The translations under genes were made by a program, and so were the position numbers. Shown piece after piece: positions 35,501-47,050 of a stretch of 64,000 bases of DNA (positions are counted from its first letter, which is position 1; every line of letters begins with the position of its first letter). The notes under the pieces are model-generated. The model made no database searches, was not told where the DNA came from, and worked only from the letters and a program-made list of their open reading frames with translations. The stretch is from Amylostereum areolatum (taxonomy: Eukaryota > Basidiomycota > Agaricomycetes > Russulales > Stereaceae). The stretch covers positions 109,163 to 173,162 of the forward strand of contig SAXG01000009.1 in NCBI GenBank assembly GCA_012932865.1, read 5' to 3'.

Positions 35501-36986
35501 TGCGCTTCTTCGCCTGCATGTCCAAGCTGTTCGGGTCGAGGAGCATCGCGCTCGTGCGGCCGGTGATCAAGCCCTACGTTGGGGGTTCAAGACGGGCCGC
35601 GGACACGACCGCCAGACACGTACCCAGTTTTCCATGGCACCTACGGAGGTATGAGTCCGGAGAGACCGTAGCAAGAGAGGATGGAGACGCACCGGCGTCG
35701 AAGTCCCGCGCAACGAGCGTGTCGAGCTTGGGGAGCGGATACTCGACGTCGAACACCTCCTCGTACAGCGGGACCGCGCGCGTCGTGACGTCCAGGCAGA
35801 ACTGGGCCTGGTCGATGACATCCGGGGTCGCTGCGCGCGACGGTCAACGCATACACCCCAGACCAAAAAAGCCGGCAGACGCACCGTATATGCGCAACGG
35901 GCGCACTTTGCCGCTGATGGGGCTCGTGTACGAGCTCTCGAGGTACGCGAACTCGCCGTTCGCGAACGCCAAAAGGTACGTCGACATCTGCCGGGGGGAA
36001 GGGGGGGGCGTCAGGGGTCGCGCACGCGAAGGGGGGACGCCAGCGCACGCACCGGAGGCGAGGTCGCGAACTTGGTCGCGGTCCAGGTGCCCTCCTTGAC
36101 GCCGTCGTACAGCTTTTCCGTCAATTGGCAGGAGGTGGCGGGCTCGGTGGCGACAGGCATGTTCGCGAGGCTGACCGTTCCGGCCTTGGAGATCATCGTG
36201 ACGGTGAACTTGGCCTTGAGCAGGGGCTCGTCCCAGCAGGGGAGCGCGCGACGCGCATCGGTGGGCTGGCCCTCTGCATGAGCACCACACAACACAGAGA
36301 TTGAAAAAAAAGAAAAGAGGGTACCTCGAATTGGGTGAGGGCGTAGATCCCCTTTGGCCATGTGCTCTTGTAGTACCCGACCATGTTGTCCGTGATCAGG
36401 CCGGAGAACGCGATTTCAAGCGTGGCTGTGGTGCCGGCGGGGAGGGTGTCGGCGAGGTGGTAGGTGATGCGCTGGTTTCCTGCGTCGAAGGTGGTGGTGA
36501 CGGGATGGACGACGTCGGCCGAGGCAGGGAAGTAGAGGAACCCCGGTTCGAGCTTGAGCTCGGCGGCAGCGTTGAGGGAGATGGCGTTCGTCGGGCGGAC
36601 GACTTGCACGCTACAGGCCGTTGGTTATCGTCGTTGAGAGTCAGGCAGGCAGAAGGGGAAAAAAGCACGCACTCGATCTTCACCGCGCCCGCGAACGTCT
36701 CCTTCTCCAGATCCGTGCGAAGGGTGAGGTCGTAGTGGGACGGGCGCACGTCCGTGGGGAGACGATACGCGTCCAAGTTCTTGACGGGCTGCTCAGTAGG
36801 AGCCATGGCGGAGACGATGTTGGTGCGTGCGAAGGAGCAAAAGCGCGCGGGGACGGTGCGCGGACGTGGAGGGAGAAGAGAAGAGAGCGCGGTGCGGGCC
36901 AGGGTGCGTCCGAAGCGCTGACGCGTCGATATCGATGGAGACCATGTGCACGCCTGTCGAAAACAAGCCACGGCCGTCGTTTGCAT
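32546..36986 (-). CDS. M1 zinc aminopeptidase M1b
   Basis: Complete M1-family aminopeptidase, the intact partner of M1a. The longer start (36986) adds an Arg-rich, acid-poor leader of about 60 residues (MQTTAVACFRQACTWS...) resembling a mitochondrial presequence; the inner ATG at 36806 gives MAPTEQPVKNLDAYRLPTDV. Both could be used. In order: RRALPCWDEPLLKAKF, GAMENW near 35630, the zinc motif HEIAH in SHEIAHMW near 35480, and LYLNEGFATV with the third ligand near 35370. The C-terminal domain ends with LAQAVDTIKAKTSWIE and RSTPDIVQWLEKRA. The gene is markedly GC-rich compared with M1a, and its introns carry G/C tracts. No frameshift was found. Confidence 0.86.
33451..33500. repeat. T-tract followed by a G-tract inside an M1b intron
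   Basis: Seventeen bases of almost pure T are followed by 33 bases of G broken only by two A. The gene is on the minus strand, so the G-rich strand is the template strand. The runs fit a G-quadruplex pattern. Tract length is likely unreliable in the assembly. A (TG) microsatellite lies just upstream (33403-33416) and a repeated CCCCCA run near 33867-33888. Confidence 0.85.
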
Positions 36987-37365
36987 GCGAGAGGCTGCGA
37001 GAGGTCCACGCGCGGCTGCTCTGAGCAGCGAGGTCGCGTTGGGAGGGTAAAGGGCAAAGCGAGGGCAAAGGGGCGGCCTTGGTGGCGGTTGCAGGACACC
37101 GCTCGGAGTTCCTGTGCCGAACATCACCTCTCTCTCTGTCTTGTCGACATCGGCCCATTCGCGCATCCAGCAAATCAAACAGTCGTGCATTGTGCGCCAG
37201 GGTACATGTGCATTTTATTTACACGCGCGGTGGCAATACAAGTGGAGGGGTTACAGGTGTAACGAGGGAAAGGGAGGGAGTGCAGGGGAGTGCGCGTGTT
37301 CGAGCAACTTCAACTTCGAGGTATTGAAGATACATCACTAGCATTGTGGGACCTGTGTTCTCAGC
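36987..37365. promoter_or_regulatory. Upstream region of M1b
   Basis: About 380 bases between the M1b start and the 3' end of kinase E. It should hold the M1b promoter. No coding frame or element was recognised. Confidence 0.4.
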
Positions 37366-39439
37366 TCATCCCTCTACATCATCCCGTGAGCGCTTCTTCG
37401 GCGGCTCGCGTCGTACAAAATCTATATCCTCCCTCGGAACCCGCCTTTTGCCTGTAGACACCCGGGAGCTCTCACCCACCAGGTCGTCCTGGCTTCCGTC
37501 GTCGCGCGCCCATCCATCCTCCGCCAGGTGCGTTCGGAAGATGTCGAGCACGCGGTCCGGGGTCTTCAGAGCCTCGATGCACGCCTTCCTCTCCTCGTCC
37601 TCAACGAAGTCGATGTCGGCGTAAAAGGCGTCGCGGAACAGATGGCGGAGGTCCCGGAGGAGCATCGCGCAGGGTCTCGGGACGTGGCCCCTGAATCCAG
37701 CCGGGGAGAGCGCGGCCGAGATGAAGAAGTCGCTTTTCCCCAGCCCGCCGATGGTGCGGTTGTCGTCGATGAGACGGATGCGTCGGTGGTAGACGTAGTA
37801 CACGTCGCTTTCGAGGGCGGGGAACCCGGTAGGGCGGTGGTGGACGAGGTGGAAGGCGAGGACGTGGACAAATGACTCGAGGTCGTCGCTGAGCGCGTGC
37901 TCCTTTCCCGGGGTGGTGAGTAGCAAGCCGGAGATGAATTGCCATGTTCCCTGCGCGCGTCGATGTCCCGTCAGCGACGAGAATAATGGAGACAGGAAAC
38001 GCACTCACAGTCAGAGGTTCGTCCACTAGTACGACGGGGCTAGTTGAGGTCACGACAAAGATCCCAATCGATCAGGAGCCCGCGTCCAGTCTTCGGTGAT
38101 GAGGATGTTCCCGGCGCTGATATCGCGGTGCAAAATCTTCAAAAGTGCGAAAGCTAGTGCGTGTGCTGGAGGCGGCCGTCAGTCTGGCAATAGAAGGAAT
38201 AAAGTGCCAACCCACCTTCAACAGCGTCGGCGATGGCCTGACATAGTTCGAACGTCGACTTGAAGCTATCGAGGGGACGGCCGACGACACCGAGAACGAC
38301 GCGATATCGTTGATGAGCCACGATTTCCGCCTGCCCCGCAAGCCCAAGGCTCCTCGACGAAATCTTGCGTGAGAGTCCTCTGGCCGTCGACGTCCCCGGC
38401 ACACAGCATCGGAGCGATATGTAGGACCCCTTGTTCATGAAGACGACGATACACATCGCCTTCTTTCTGCAGCCCGGCCTCCGCGATGCGCCAGGTGTCC
38501 TTGAGGTAGACGAGGGTCTGGGTCGAGGGATCGAACGCGATGTACCCGAAGGTGGCCCTCCCTGCGAGGGTGCGGCTATACCACTGGGGAGGCGCGACGA
38601 TGTAAGTGTGGTCTTCGTTGGTGACGTCGTCGCGAACGGCAAACGCCCGTAAAGGGTCGTCGGGGGCAGACATCGGCGAGGGGCGATGCAGAGAAAGGCT
38701 TCGCGGGCGGCGGCAGCGGCCTCTTGCGTGGGGACGGAGACCGTTGGGATCATGACCCCTTTGCTCCGGAGATAGACCAGTCGAACCGACGGAGAAACTC
38801 CTGCAAGAGGGACTGCTGGCACCGGTCCAGGCGAACCGTTCCGTCACGATGGCTCCGCTCCTGTCCCAGCGGATCAACCGCGCCCAGCCGTCCACGAGGA
38901 GGACCGAGAAGGCGAACATTCGAGACTGGTGCTTGAGCTGAGCGTACGCCCACGAGTAATTCAGGTGGAGACGTGCGGAAGCGGGAGGGGATTGGTCGAG
39001 GAAGTCGAACGTCGTCGCGTCGTCGCTCTCGGAGGGGTCCAGGAATGGGTCTTCGTCGAGTGTGACCTTGTCAACGAACAGCTCCAGCTGTCTCCAGAAC
39101 GAGCGAGGATCGCATGAAGAATCTTCTGAACCGTGGTCCAAGTGAACGTCGTCGTTGCAAGCGTAGATGGGAGGGAGGGTCCGGTGAGGGTGGTGATCAT
39201 GTTTTGTGCGGTCGAAAAATTGCAGATGGGGACATGTTTCCGGGCCCTCCAGAGCGTGTATCTACAGACTTTCAGAGAATTTCGATAGGCTGTGAAAGGA
39301 AATACGCACCAGGTCGATGTCTATCTCGAACAATGATGGACCCGCCTCCGGTACAGTCGTAGGTCGATGTTGAGTGCGCTGGAAGGAAAGATGACATAAA
39401 CGCGTCAACGGGCATTGGCCCGACATATTGGATCTGCAT
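37366..39439 (-). pseudogene. FunK1 kinase E, multiple frameshifts
   Basis: The gene layout is complete but the frame changes several times. The first exon starts MQIQYVGPMPVDAFMSSFLP. The pre-kinase block (ARLIRWDRSGAIVTERFAW) shifts frame repeatedly between about 38700 and 38860, then recovers as PLRAFAVRDD and YLKDTWR. A further shift follows EEPWACGAGG, with the continuation QRYRVVLGVVGRPLDSF in another frame. The catalytic loop HRDISAGNILI is intact, but one extra base near 38088 separates it from the LIDWDL metal-binding motif. The last exon (GTWQFIS to PPKKRSRDDVEG) is clean. It is closest to kinase F. It is most simply a young pseudogene, but sequencing indels cannot be excluded. Confidence 0.75.
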
Positions 39440-39642
39440 AAATGTGTGTTTGCCCTTCAAGGTTGAGAGTAGGCCGTGCTATGTATACGCAACGATGATG
39501 GGAGGAGGCAAGGAGGAATGCTCGAGCCGAACGCGCCGCGCGCCGCGCAGTGCCCTGTTTGATCATGTGATCGCTCATTGTCCTGGCAAGTTGAAGATTG
39601 AAGATTATCGGATCCCCGTCCTCTGGGAAGGCGCGAGATACA

Positions 39643-41790
39643 TCAGGATACATCACACGGGTAAGGTGAAGTATTAGAATACATAGAAGTACAAGGCGGA
39701 CACATTGTCATCCAGTGAGCCTCAACACCAAAACTCGTCTTCTCGAGAGCGTTTCCTGGGAGGCTCGAGATCCTCACTGTCCGGACGTCTAATCGCCTTT
39801 CGCTTCCCCGTCGAAACCCGCGAGTTCTCTCCCACCAGTCCATCCCGACATCCATCATCTCTCGACCATCCCTTCTCCGCCAAGTGCTTGCGGAAGATCT
39901 CCAAGACACTGGTCTGGGGTCTTCAGCGCCTCGATACAGTCCTGCCTCAGTCTTGGTCTTCACGTCGTCCAAGTCGGCGTAGAACGCGTCGCGGAACAGG
40001 TGGCGAAGGTCGCGCAGAAGCATGGCGCATGGCTTCGGGACATGGCCCCTGAACCCGACGGGCGCGAACGACACGGAGATGAAGAAATCCCGTTTGCCCA
40101 TGCCGCCGAGGACGACGTTCTCCTCGACGCGGAGCACGCGGCGGTGATAGACGTAGTAGACGTCGCTTTCCAGGTTAGAAAAGCCGGTGGGTCGGTGATG
40201 GAGAAGGTGGTAAGCAAGGACGTGCACGAAAGATTCCAGGTCGTCGCTGAGCTCATGCTCCTTGTGAGGATCATTGACCAGCACGCCTGAAATGAATTGC
40301 CAAGTTCCCTGTCGGCATGCATTAGTCTTGACACATGTTGGGAGAAGATGCGTCGCTCACTGTGAGGGGCTCGTTCTTCTTGACCGGAAGCGATAGATCG
40401 CGACAAAGATCCCAATCGATGAGGAGACCTCGTCCGTCACTGGTGATGAGGATATTCCCGGCGCTGATATCGCGATGCAGTATATTCAGAAGTGAAAAAG
40501 CATGGGCGTGCGCTGGCGAGACATCGTTTATTAGCACAATGCTAAGGCCGAAAACCGAGATAAGCACACCTTCCACGGCATCGGCGACGGCTGTGCAAAG
40601 CTCGAACGTCGACTTGAACGTGTTGAGAGGCCGGCCAACGACGCCAAGGACCAGCCGGTAACGTTGATGGGGAACGATGTCCGTTTCACCGCAAACCCAC
40701 TCCGCGCTGGAGAATTCTTGGGTACGACTGGTTTGGCCTACGACGTCTCCAGCGCATAGTATAGGCGCAATGTACGGGACGCCGTGTTCCCACAGGCGGC
40801 GATAGACGTCGCCTTCTTTTTGCATGCCGGGCTCGTCGATGCGCCAGGTATCCTTGAGGTACACGACGGACCCCGTTGAGACGTCGACAGCGACGTAGCC
40901 GAACGTTGCTCGTCCCGCGAGGGAGCGGCTATGCCACTGCGAATCTGCCACGACGTAGAGACGCTCCTCGCCCGTCACGTCGTCAGCAACGGTGAACAGA
41001 CGGAGAGGCTCTTCAGGAGAGATGTCGGTGGCATCCGATTTCGCGAACGCGGCTCGTGCTACGTTGATTTGTTCGTCGGAGGGCTTCGAGACGGTTGGAT
41101 CGTGCCCTCTTTCCTCCTCCGACATATCGTCAAAGCGGCGAAAAAACTCGGCGAGAGGGCCCTCCGTGCCCGACCAGATGAACCGCTCCGTCACAACCGC
41201 CCCGCTCCTATCCCACCGAACCAAACGAGCCCACTTGTCGAAGAGCACGACGGAGAACGCGAAGATTCGGGACTGATGTTTGAACTGGGTGTGTGCCCAA
41301 GAACAAAGTCGACGACGGTACGCGTTTGCACTGGAAGAGGGATTTTCGAAGGTGACGTGCTTGAGGTCCTGGACTTTGACTTTGCTTGAAATAGGATCCT
41401 GAAACGGATCTTCTCCTGTATCATTGCGGTCGACAAACAGCTCCAGATCCCGCCAGAGGGCAAGGACGTCCGTCGGTTCGTTTTGGGCGTCGGAGCTGAA
41501 GAACATAGTCGGAAGATTTTGACCGTGCCCTACGTTGGTCGAGGATTTTGAGAAGTGACTTGTTGGTCGCAGACTGGGAAAAGCGCTGGTCTGCACAGAA
41601 TCAGTCAATATCAGTAGGCTGCGAGTAGCCGTAAGGTACGCACGAGTTGAGAATCGTCAGAGGGAAGAGCAGGATAAGACTCCGTCGTGTTGAGTGGCGA
41701 GGACCGGAGGGGATCGTCGACGGCTTTGACGGGAAGAAAAGATGATAAGAACGCTCGAACGGGCATTGGCCCTACAAATTTACGCTGCAT
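39643..41790 (-). CDS. FunK1 fungal-type protein kinase F
   Basis: Kinase with clean N-terminal and catalytic exons. The start gives MQRKFVGPMPVRAFLSSFLP. Exon 2 includes ARLVRWDRSGAVVTERFIW, the candidate lysine in YLKDTWR and the glutamate in EGDVYRRLWE. The catalytic loop is HRDISAGNILI, here with the classical HRD, followed by LIDWDLCRDL. The last exon runs through DDLESFVHVLAYH and HRPTG to FRDAFYADLDD. Two single-base insertions relative to kinase E (about 39941-39960 and 39905-39912) then replace the expected ending: the open frame stops at 39643, whereas the E-like ending with PPRKRSRED lies in another frame and stops at 39722. The kinase core may work; the C-terminal lobe and NLS-like tail would be lost. 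Confidence 0.76.
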
Positions 41791-42286
41791 GACGAGGGTC
41801 GGATGGAGGGTCGTACGAAAGCGGAGGGGAGGGAGTAGAAGGCGGGGGGTCGAAGTGGGAGGATGCAAGCAGTTGAATTGCATTCGTAATTGCCAATGCC
41901 ATGGCCTCGAGGCAGTTTCCGCACGTGATCGTTCGTTTGTTCGCCGAAAAAGGCAAGAGGCCTCAGGCCTCAGGCTAGCTCAGGCTTCATCATCCCCAGC
42001 TTCTGCAAACCTTCAACCCCACTGTGCTGACGGCTGAAAATTGGAATCTGCATCCTCAGGCATATGAGTTGCGCAGAAGTATGGACAGGTAACTTTCAAG
42101 TCACACGCTCTAACAATATACCTAATGCATAAAGCCAAGCAATGAACATCGCGCCGCTGAGGAGTCAATGATGGCCGCGGCTACTCGTTTCCTCCGTTTT
42201 CTCATTGTCCATTGTCACTTCAGGGCCGCACGTGCAATGTTCTCAATCCCATCTCCGGGGGGTACATAAATGCTCGTGCTCTATAT
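41791..42286. promoter_or_regulatory. Divergent upstream region of kinases F and G
   Basis: About 500 bases between head-to-head kinase genes, so both promoters lie here. No coding frame is convincing. A TATATA-containing stretch at about 42281 lies just before the G start. Confidence 0.45.
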
Positions 42287-44644
42287 ATGCTCCTCATTCT
42301 CGCCCACCACGATGGCATCTCAGCCCCAAATCGTTCCCGACCCTTTTTTCCCTTCGCTCTCCTCACACCTCTTTCTGATAGCGACTCTTCACGTCCGTCT
42401 TCCCCTACCTCTGTGAAGCTTCCTGGAGCCCACAAGAGCACCCCTGTCAAACACAAAGCATCTGTCGTTGAACGATATGCCGCACATACTACCCGCGTCC
42501 TCGCCGCCGTCCAATATGCCAACCTCGACCGCGAGACAAGCCCTCACGTCCTGGGACCGTGTCCTAAAGACGATTTCATGAAGCTGCTGCCTAAGGCCAA
42601 GGATACCAGACCGCGCTAGCAAGAAAATCGGTCCCATCGACGCCAACGCCGCCTGCAGAGAAGATGCATTTGTCAGTACTTCGCCGCTACTTATTCCTGT
42701 TTCTTACCAAGGCTATGCAACTAACATCATATTCTCCCCCACAGTGCTCTGGAATTAATGCGAGCAAAATTTGCAAGACATTTCGTTTTGTCAACACGAA
42801 GACGAAGGGCGACCAGTATTACGAACTGTATCGCAAACCGGACGCCATGGTCTTTCGCGGGTCAAAGCGCAACCTCGATGTCCGTGCAGCCGCAGGGCGC
42901 TCCCTTTGGGGCGCAGGGGAAATCTGGGTTGAAGATAAATTGGACGACCCATTCCAGGACCCGGACCCGACCGGCAAGAAGAAGCTTCCCTTCCTGGTCA
43001 ACAGGGACGGCGCGCGGCTTGTGCGAGGGCAACTGTACTCATACGCGTTGGCGCAGTTCACCTCCCAGTTCCGCGTCTTTGCCTTTTCCATCCTCTTACT
43101 TGGCGATTTTATCCGTATGATGTACTGGGATCGTGCAGGCGTCATCGTTTCTGAACGGATCAACTGGACGACGGACGAGACGTTCGCGGAGATCCTTTGG
43201 CGACTTGACCATCTCACCTTCGAGCAGCTGGGACATGACATGACTGTTGCCAAACCCACGAGCAGCGAATCGTCCAAGGCGCGTGCCGCCTTTGCACGAT
43301 CTCCTGACGTCGATGTCTCCAAAGATGACCCACTTCAAAGATTCATCGTTTACGATGATGATACTGGCGTGGAACGTCATATCATCGTGGCAAGCGCGCG
43401 GTGGTACAGCAAATCGCTCATGGGGCGTGCCACGTTTGGCTACGTCGGTGTCGACATGAAGACCCAGAAGGTCGTCTTTCTCAAGGACTCCTGGCGTATA
43501 GACCAGCCCGACATGTTGAAGGAAGGCGAAATATACCGGCGTCTTCACGCGGGCAAGGTTCCTCACATCCCTACGTTGGCCTGCGCTGGCGACGTTCCGG
43601 GTCAAGCCACGCGTACTCGCGAGTTTTTAAACACCCCATGGGCCCGCAGTTCCGGAGAAGACGTTCTGCCACAGCATCACTATCGAATTGTCCTTGAGAC
43701 AATCGGTCGCCCACTGTCCCATTTCAACACTACATGGGAGTTGTGCACGGGACTTAGAGACGCCATCGAAGGTGCGTTTCGATGCTGTCGAGCTTAGACT
43801 ACTTTTATCTAACCCTTCCCTTCAGCACATTCTAAGGCCCTCGAGATTCTCGGAATCCTGCACCGTGACATCAGCCTCCTGAATATTCTTTTAACGCGCG
43901 ACGGTCGTGGCCTTCTCATCGACTGGGATATGTTCAGGGACGTCAATACGCGCATAGTCTGCATAAGACGATCATGGCGATCGGTAAGTGGGCCTTCGAA
44001 CGTCAAATATGCCCATATCTATATGCTGATTCTCTTCCAGGGTACATGGCAGTTCATGTCTGTGAAGCTTCTGATGAGCCCGGCCGGCCACGAACACAGC
44101 CTTGCGGATGACCTCGAGTCGTTCGTTCACGTCCTCGTGTATACCGTCTTGCGTTTCCGACCCACTGGCGTCAAGAACTTAGTGCATGACATGAACAGCG
44201 TATTCGATGCCCACATCACAATCGGCGCGGAGACTACGGGCGGTCAGGGCAAGAAGTCGTTTTTCGCAGGCTCGCCCATTGAAGGAAAGGTATTCCGTGA
44301 CTACGTCCCCAAACCTTGTGCCGACATCATCCGCGAATTGCGCTACCTTTTTCGGGACGCGCTCCATGGCGATGAAGGACGACACATCCGCCGAAGAACG
44401 TGTGGCCGCGCTTAAGAACCTCTCATCTTCCGCCCATGTCCTTGAAATCTTCGACAGTCACTTGAAGCGGACGACTGAATGGGATGCTAATGACGGTCAT
44501 GAAGAGCAGATGCGCGCGGCGATCGAGATTATCTCGACCGGGAAACGGAAGCGTCCGTTCGAGTTCGAGTTCGACCTTGAAGACATCGCCGAGTCGTCTC
44601 GCAAGAGGCAATTCTTACAGTCAACCTCGCGTGGCCAATCTTGA
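42287..44644 (+). CDS. FunK1 fungal-type protein kinase G (frame breaks at both ends)
   Basis: The only plus-strand kinase and the one closest to canonical FunK1 layout. The N-terminal part has TSPHVLGPCPKDDFMKLLP, equivalent to GPMPV in the others, but the frame must change near 42605-42620 to reach KKIGPIDANAACREDAF. It then splices to INASKICKTFRFVNTKTK and RKPDAMVF, the segment preceding the N lobe. The candidate lysine lies in FLKDSWR and the glutamate in EGEIYRRL. The catalytic loop is HRDISLLNILL, with LIDWDMFRD. The last exon starts GTWQFMSVKLL; near 44370 the frame shifts from FRDALHGDEG to SAEERVAALKNL. The restored tail has STGKRKRPFEFEFD and SSRKRQF. The ATG at 42287 is the first in frame and is uncertain. 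It may be a pseudogene or contain assembly indels. Confidence 0.7.
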
Positions 44645-45009
44645 ATCCCTGTGGTTACCTCAAGGCGTCATTTGCAGGACAGCTGTTGCTGTGCTGGACT
44701 GGACTGGCATGGACGAGGATTCTAGTACGATATGCATAGTATGTATGCTTACACTGTGTGCTATCGGCATCGCCTTTTTATACGCTCTCTGTGTTTCATT
44801 GTTCAATTCAATCGCCGTTCGACCATGATGATGCGATCATACGACCTCAGAAGATCCACGTTATTTTTAGTTTTCACCCGATGTGTGGGTTTTTCGTGTA
44901 TGGATTATGGATAAAAGATGCATTGCCATGAGAGGCGGGTCACGGTTGTGTAAAGTGATACTTACTTGGAAGTAAAGCAAACTGAACGTTGAACACATGA
45001 AGGACTAGT
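44645..45009. other. Convergent 3' spacer between kinases G and H
   Basis: About 365 bases where G (plus) and H (minus) meet tail to tail. Only 3' UTR sequence is expected; nothing else is seen. Confidence 0.4.
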
Positions 45010-47050
45010 CTACTTTTCCGTAGGCAGGCGGCGCGCTTTCTTGGCCATGGAAGATCGTCTCTCGTCGTCGCCCGCCGCTCCCTCCCTTTTCCTCTTTCGC
45101 TTCGCCGCTTTCATCGCCTGCTTCGCCCTCTTCTTCAGCATGTCTTGACCCGCGTCGTCTCTCGTCCAGCACGACCTAGCGAGATGCGAGTCAAAAAGCT
45201 CGATAAGATGCGTCGGGGTCTCGAGGTGACCAACGGCTTCGCTCCGATGGGCAGGCTCCACGTCGTCGGCGTAAAAGGCCGTCAAGAACAGCGTCCGAAG
45301 ATGATGCACGAGACTGCAGGCTCCCAGAGATAGATGCCCTCTCAACTCTCCGGCGCTGATAAACCCTCCGTAAAGAAACCCCATCTTCCCCTTCACACTT
45401 CGACATGCCGTCTCTTCTTTGTCATGGAATACCGTATTGAGATCCATTTCGAGCGCGGAGATTCCCGTGGGTCGATAACGGACGAGTTCATACAAGACGA
45501 CATAAAGGAATGACTCGAGGTCATCGCTAAGTGTATGCGCCTTCCCCCCCTGAGCTGCAAGCAGTTTGGCAGACGTGAAAGGCCAAGTTCCCTGAGGGAG
45601 GATGTTCGCGTTAATATCTGTTGCAGGCTAAAACTTAGAACGAGCGAAAAAGCGTACACTTAATATTGTGCGCTCTTCGACAACCAAGTCGATGGCCCTC
45701 TCCCAGTCAATGAGGATCCCGTGGCCGTCCTCGGTGATCAGGATGTTTCCGGGGCTGATGTCCCCATGAAGGAGCTTCAGTTTCGAGAAGGCCTGCCCGT
45801 GCGCTGAAGAGAAACTGTCAGACAACGGCCGAAAGAACACGATTAGAAACATACCTTCCAGGGCGTCCCTTACCGCCGTGACCATTTCAAACGTACTCCT
45901 GAACCTGCGCAAGGAACGACCCACTGTACCAAGGACAATACGGTGGTGAATGTGAGGGAGAACAGAGCACGAGGCGCAAGCCCACCGGGCCTTGATGTAC
46001 TCGTCTGTGCGGGTCTTCTGGCCCTCGACATCGCCTCCGGCCAGCATCTGCGCGATGTGTGGTATATTTGCATCCATCAAACGGCGATATGTGTCCGACT
46101 CCTTCTGCATCGGTGGCTTGTCAACGCGCCAAAGTCCTTGATCCAGACCACGGCCCCGTCGCTCAGTCGCACGGCAACGAAGCCGACGGTGGCACGCCCG
46201 GCCAGGTAATCGCTCAAAGGTCGAGCTGAGTGGCATACATATGAATCCTGTTGTCCGGTCACCTCGTCTGTGACAGTCATCCGCAAAGGTGCGCCGTCGG
46301 ATGACTTGACGCCTGCACGCCGGAGGTGTTCGCGGGCAAAGAGGAGGTCGTTTTGTGAAGGGCGTGATACCGTGGGATCGAACCCTCGTTGTGCGGGAGA
46401 AAGTCGATCGAACCGTGCAAGGAATTCGACGAGGGGACTGTTTTCCATGCTCCACTCGAAGAGCTCCGTGACAATGGCGCCGCTTCGGTCCCATCGGATA
46501 AGTCGAGCCTTGTCATCCAGAAGGAGGACGGAGAACAGAAATACTCGGTCGAGGGCGTCAAAGGCGCGTAATGCTGCATGTGTCTGTTTCTCGCGGATGG
46601 CAACGCGTCTCTGGGATGTCCGTTGGAACGTAAGCTTGCGGCGAGGTATCGGGGCCAGGATCCTTGAAAGGGTCGTCTTTCAACGCGGCCCGGTCCATAA
46701 ACATGTCGGCAGAGAAAGGAGGGTCCATTGAGGCCTTTTCCTTCGGCTGAACGAATATCAGAGGTAAAAAGCGAACTTCGTCGTCAGCGACACTTGTACT
46801 GGTGGCAGCGTTGGCGAATGCCAAGTTGGGGGATATTCCGGCCGTGCTTAAGGCTAGTATCTATGGATAGTTAGAAGTGTATGGAGAAGAGCAACAGCTC
46901 TTACACACGCACCAAATTGTCTGCAGAGTCGGGAAAATCTTTGTCGCTGGTGATGCGGATGTGTGCGTTACTAGGAAGGGGGGGTGTCGGGGGTAGGAAA
47001 TCCTGTATAAAATTTTGAACGGGCATCGGTCCAACAAACTTGAGGTCCAT
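45010..47050 (-). CDS. FunK1 kinase H with two frame breaks
   Basis: The first exon starts MDLKFVGPMPVQNFIQDFLP and ends at a GTGCGT donor. The second exon contains DDPFKDPGP, then a one-base shift near 46650 leads to RKLTFQRTSQRRVAIREKQT. The pre-kinase block ARLIRWDRSGAIVTELFEW follows. At AVVWIKD a second shift near 46130 leads to LWRVDKPPMQKESDTYRRL, so the candidate beta-3 lysine and alpha-C glutamate fall in different frames. The catalytic loop HGDISPGNILI and LIDWERAIDL are intact. The last exon runs GTWPFTSAKLL, DDLESFLYVVLYELVRYRPTG and ends with a very Lys/Arg-rich tail (KAAKRKRKREG, AKKARRLPTEK). The second shift falls in the kinase core and would inactivate it unless it is a sequence error. 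Confidence 0.74.
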
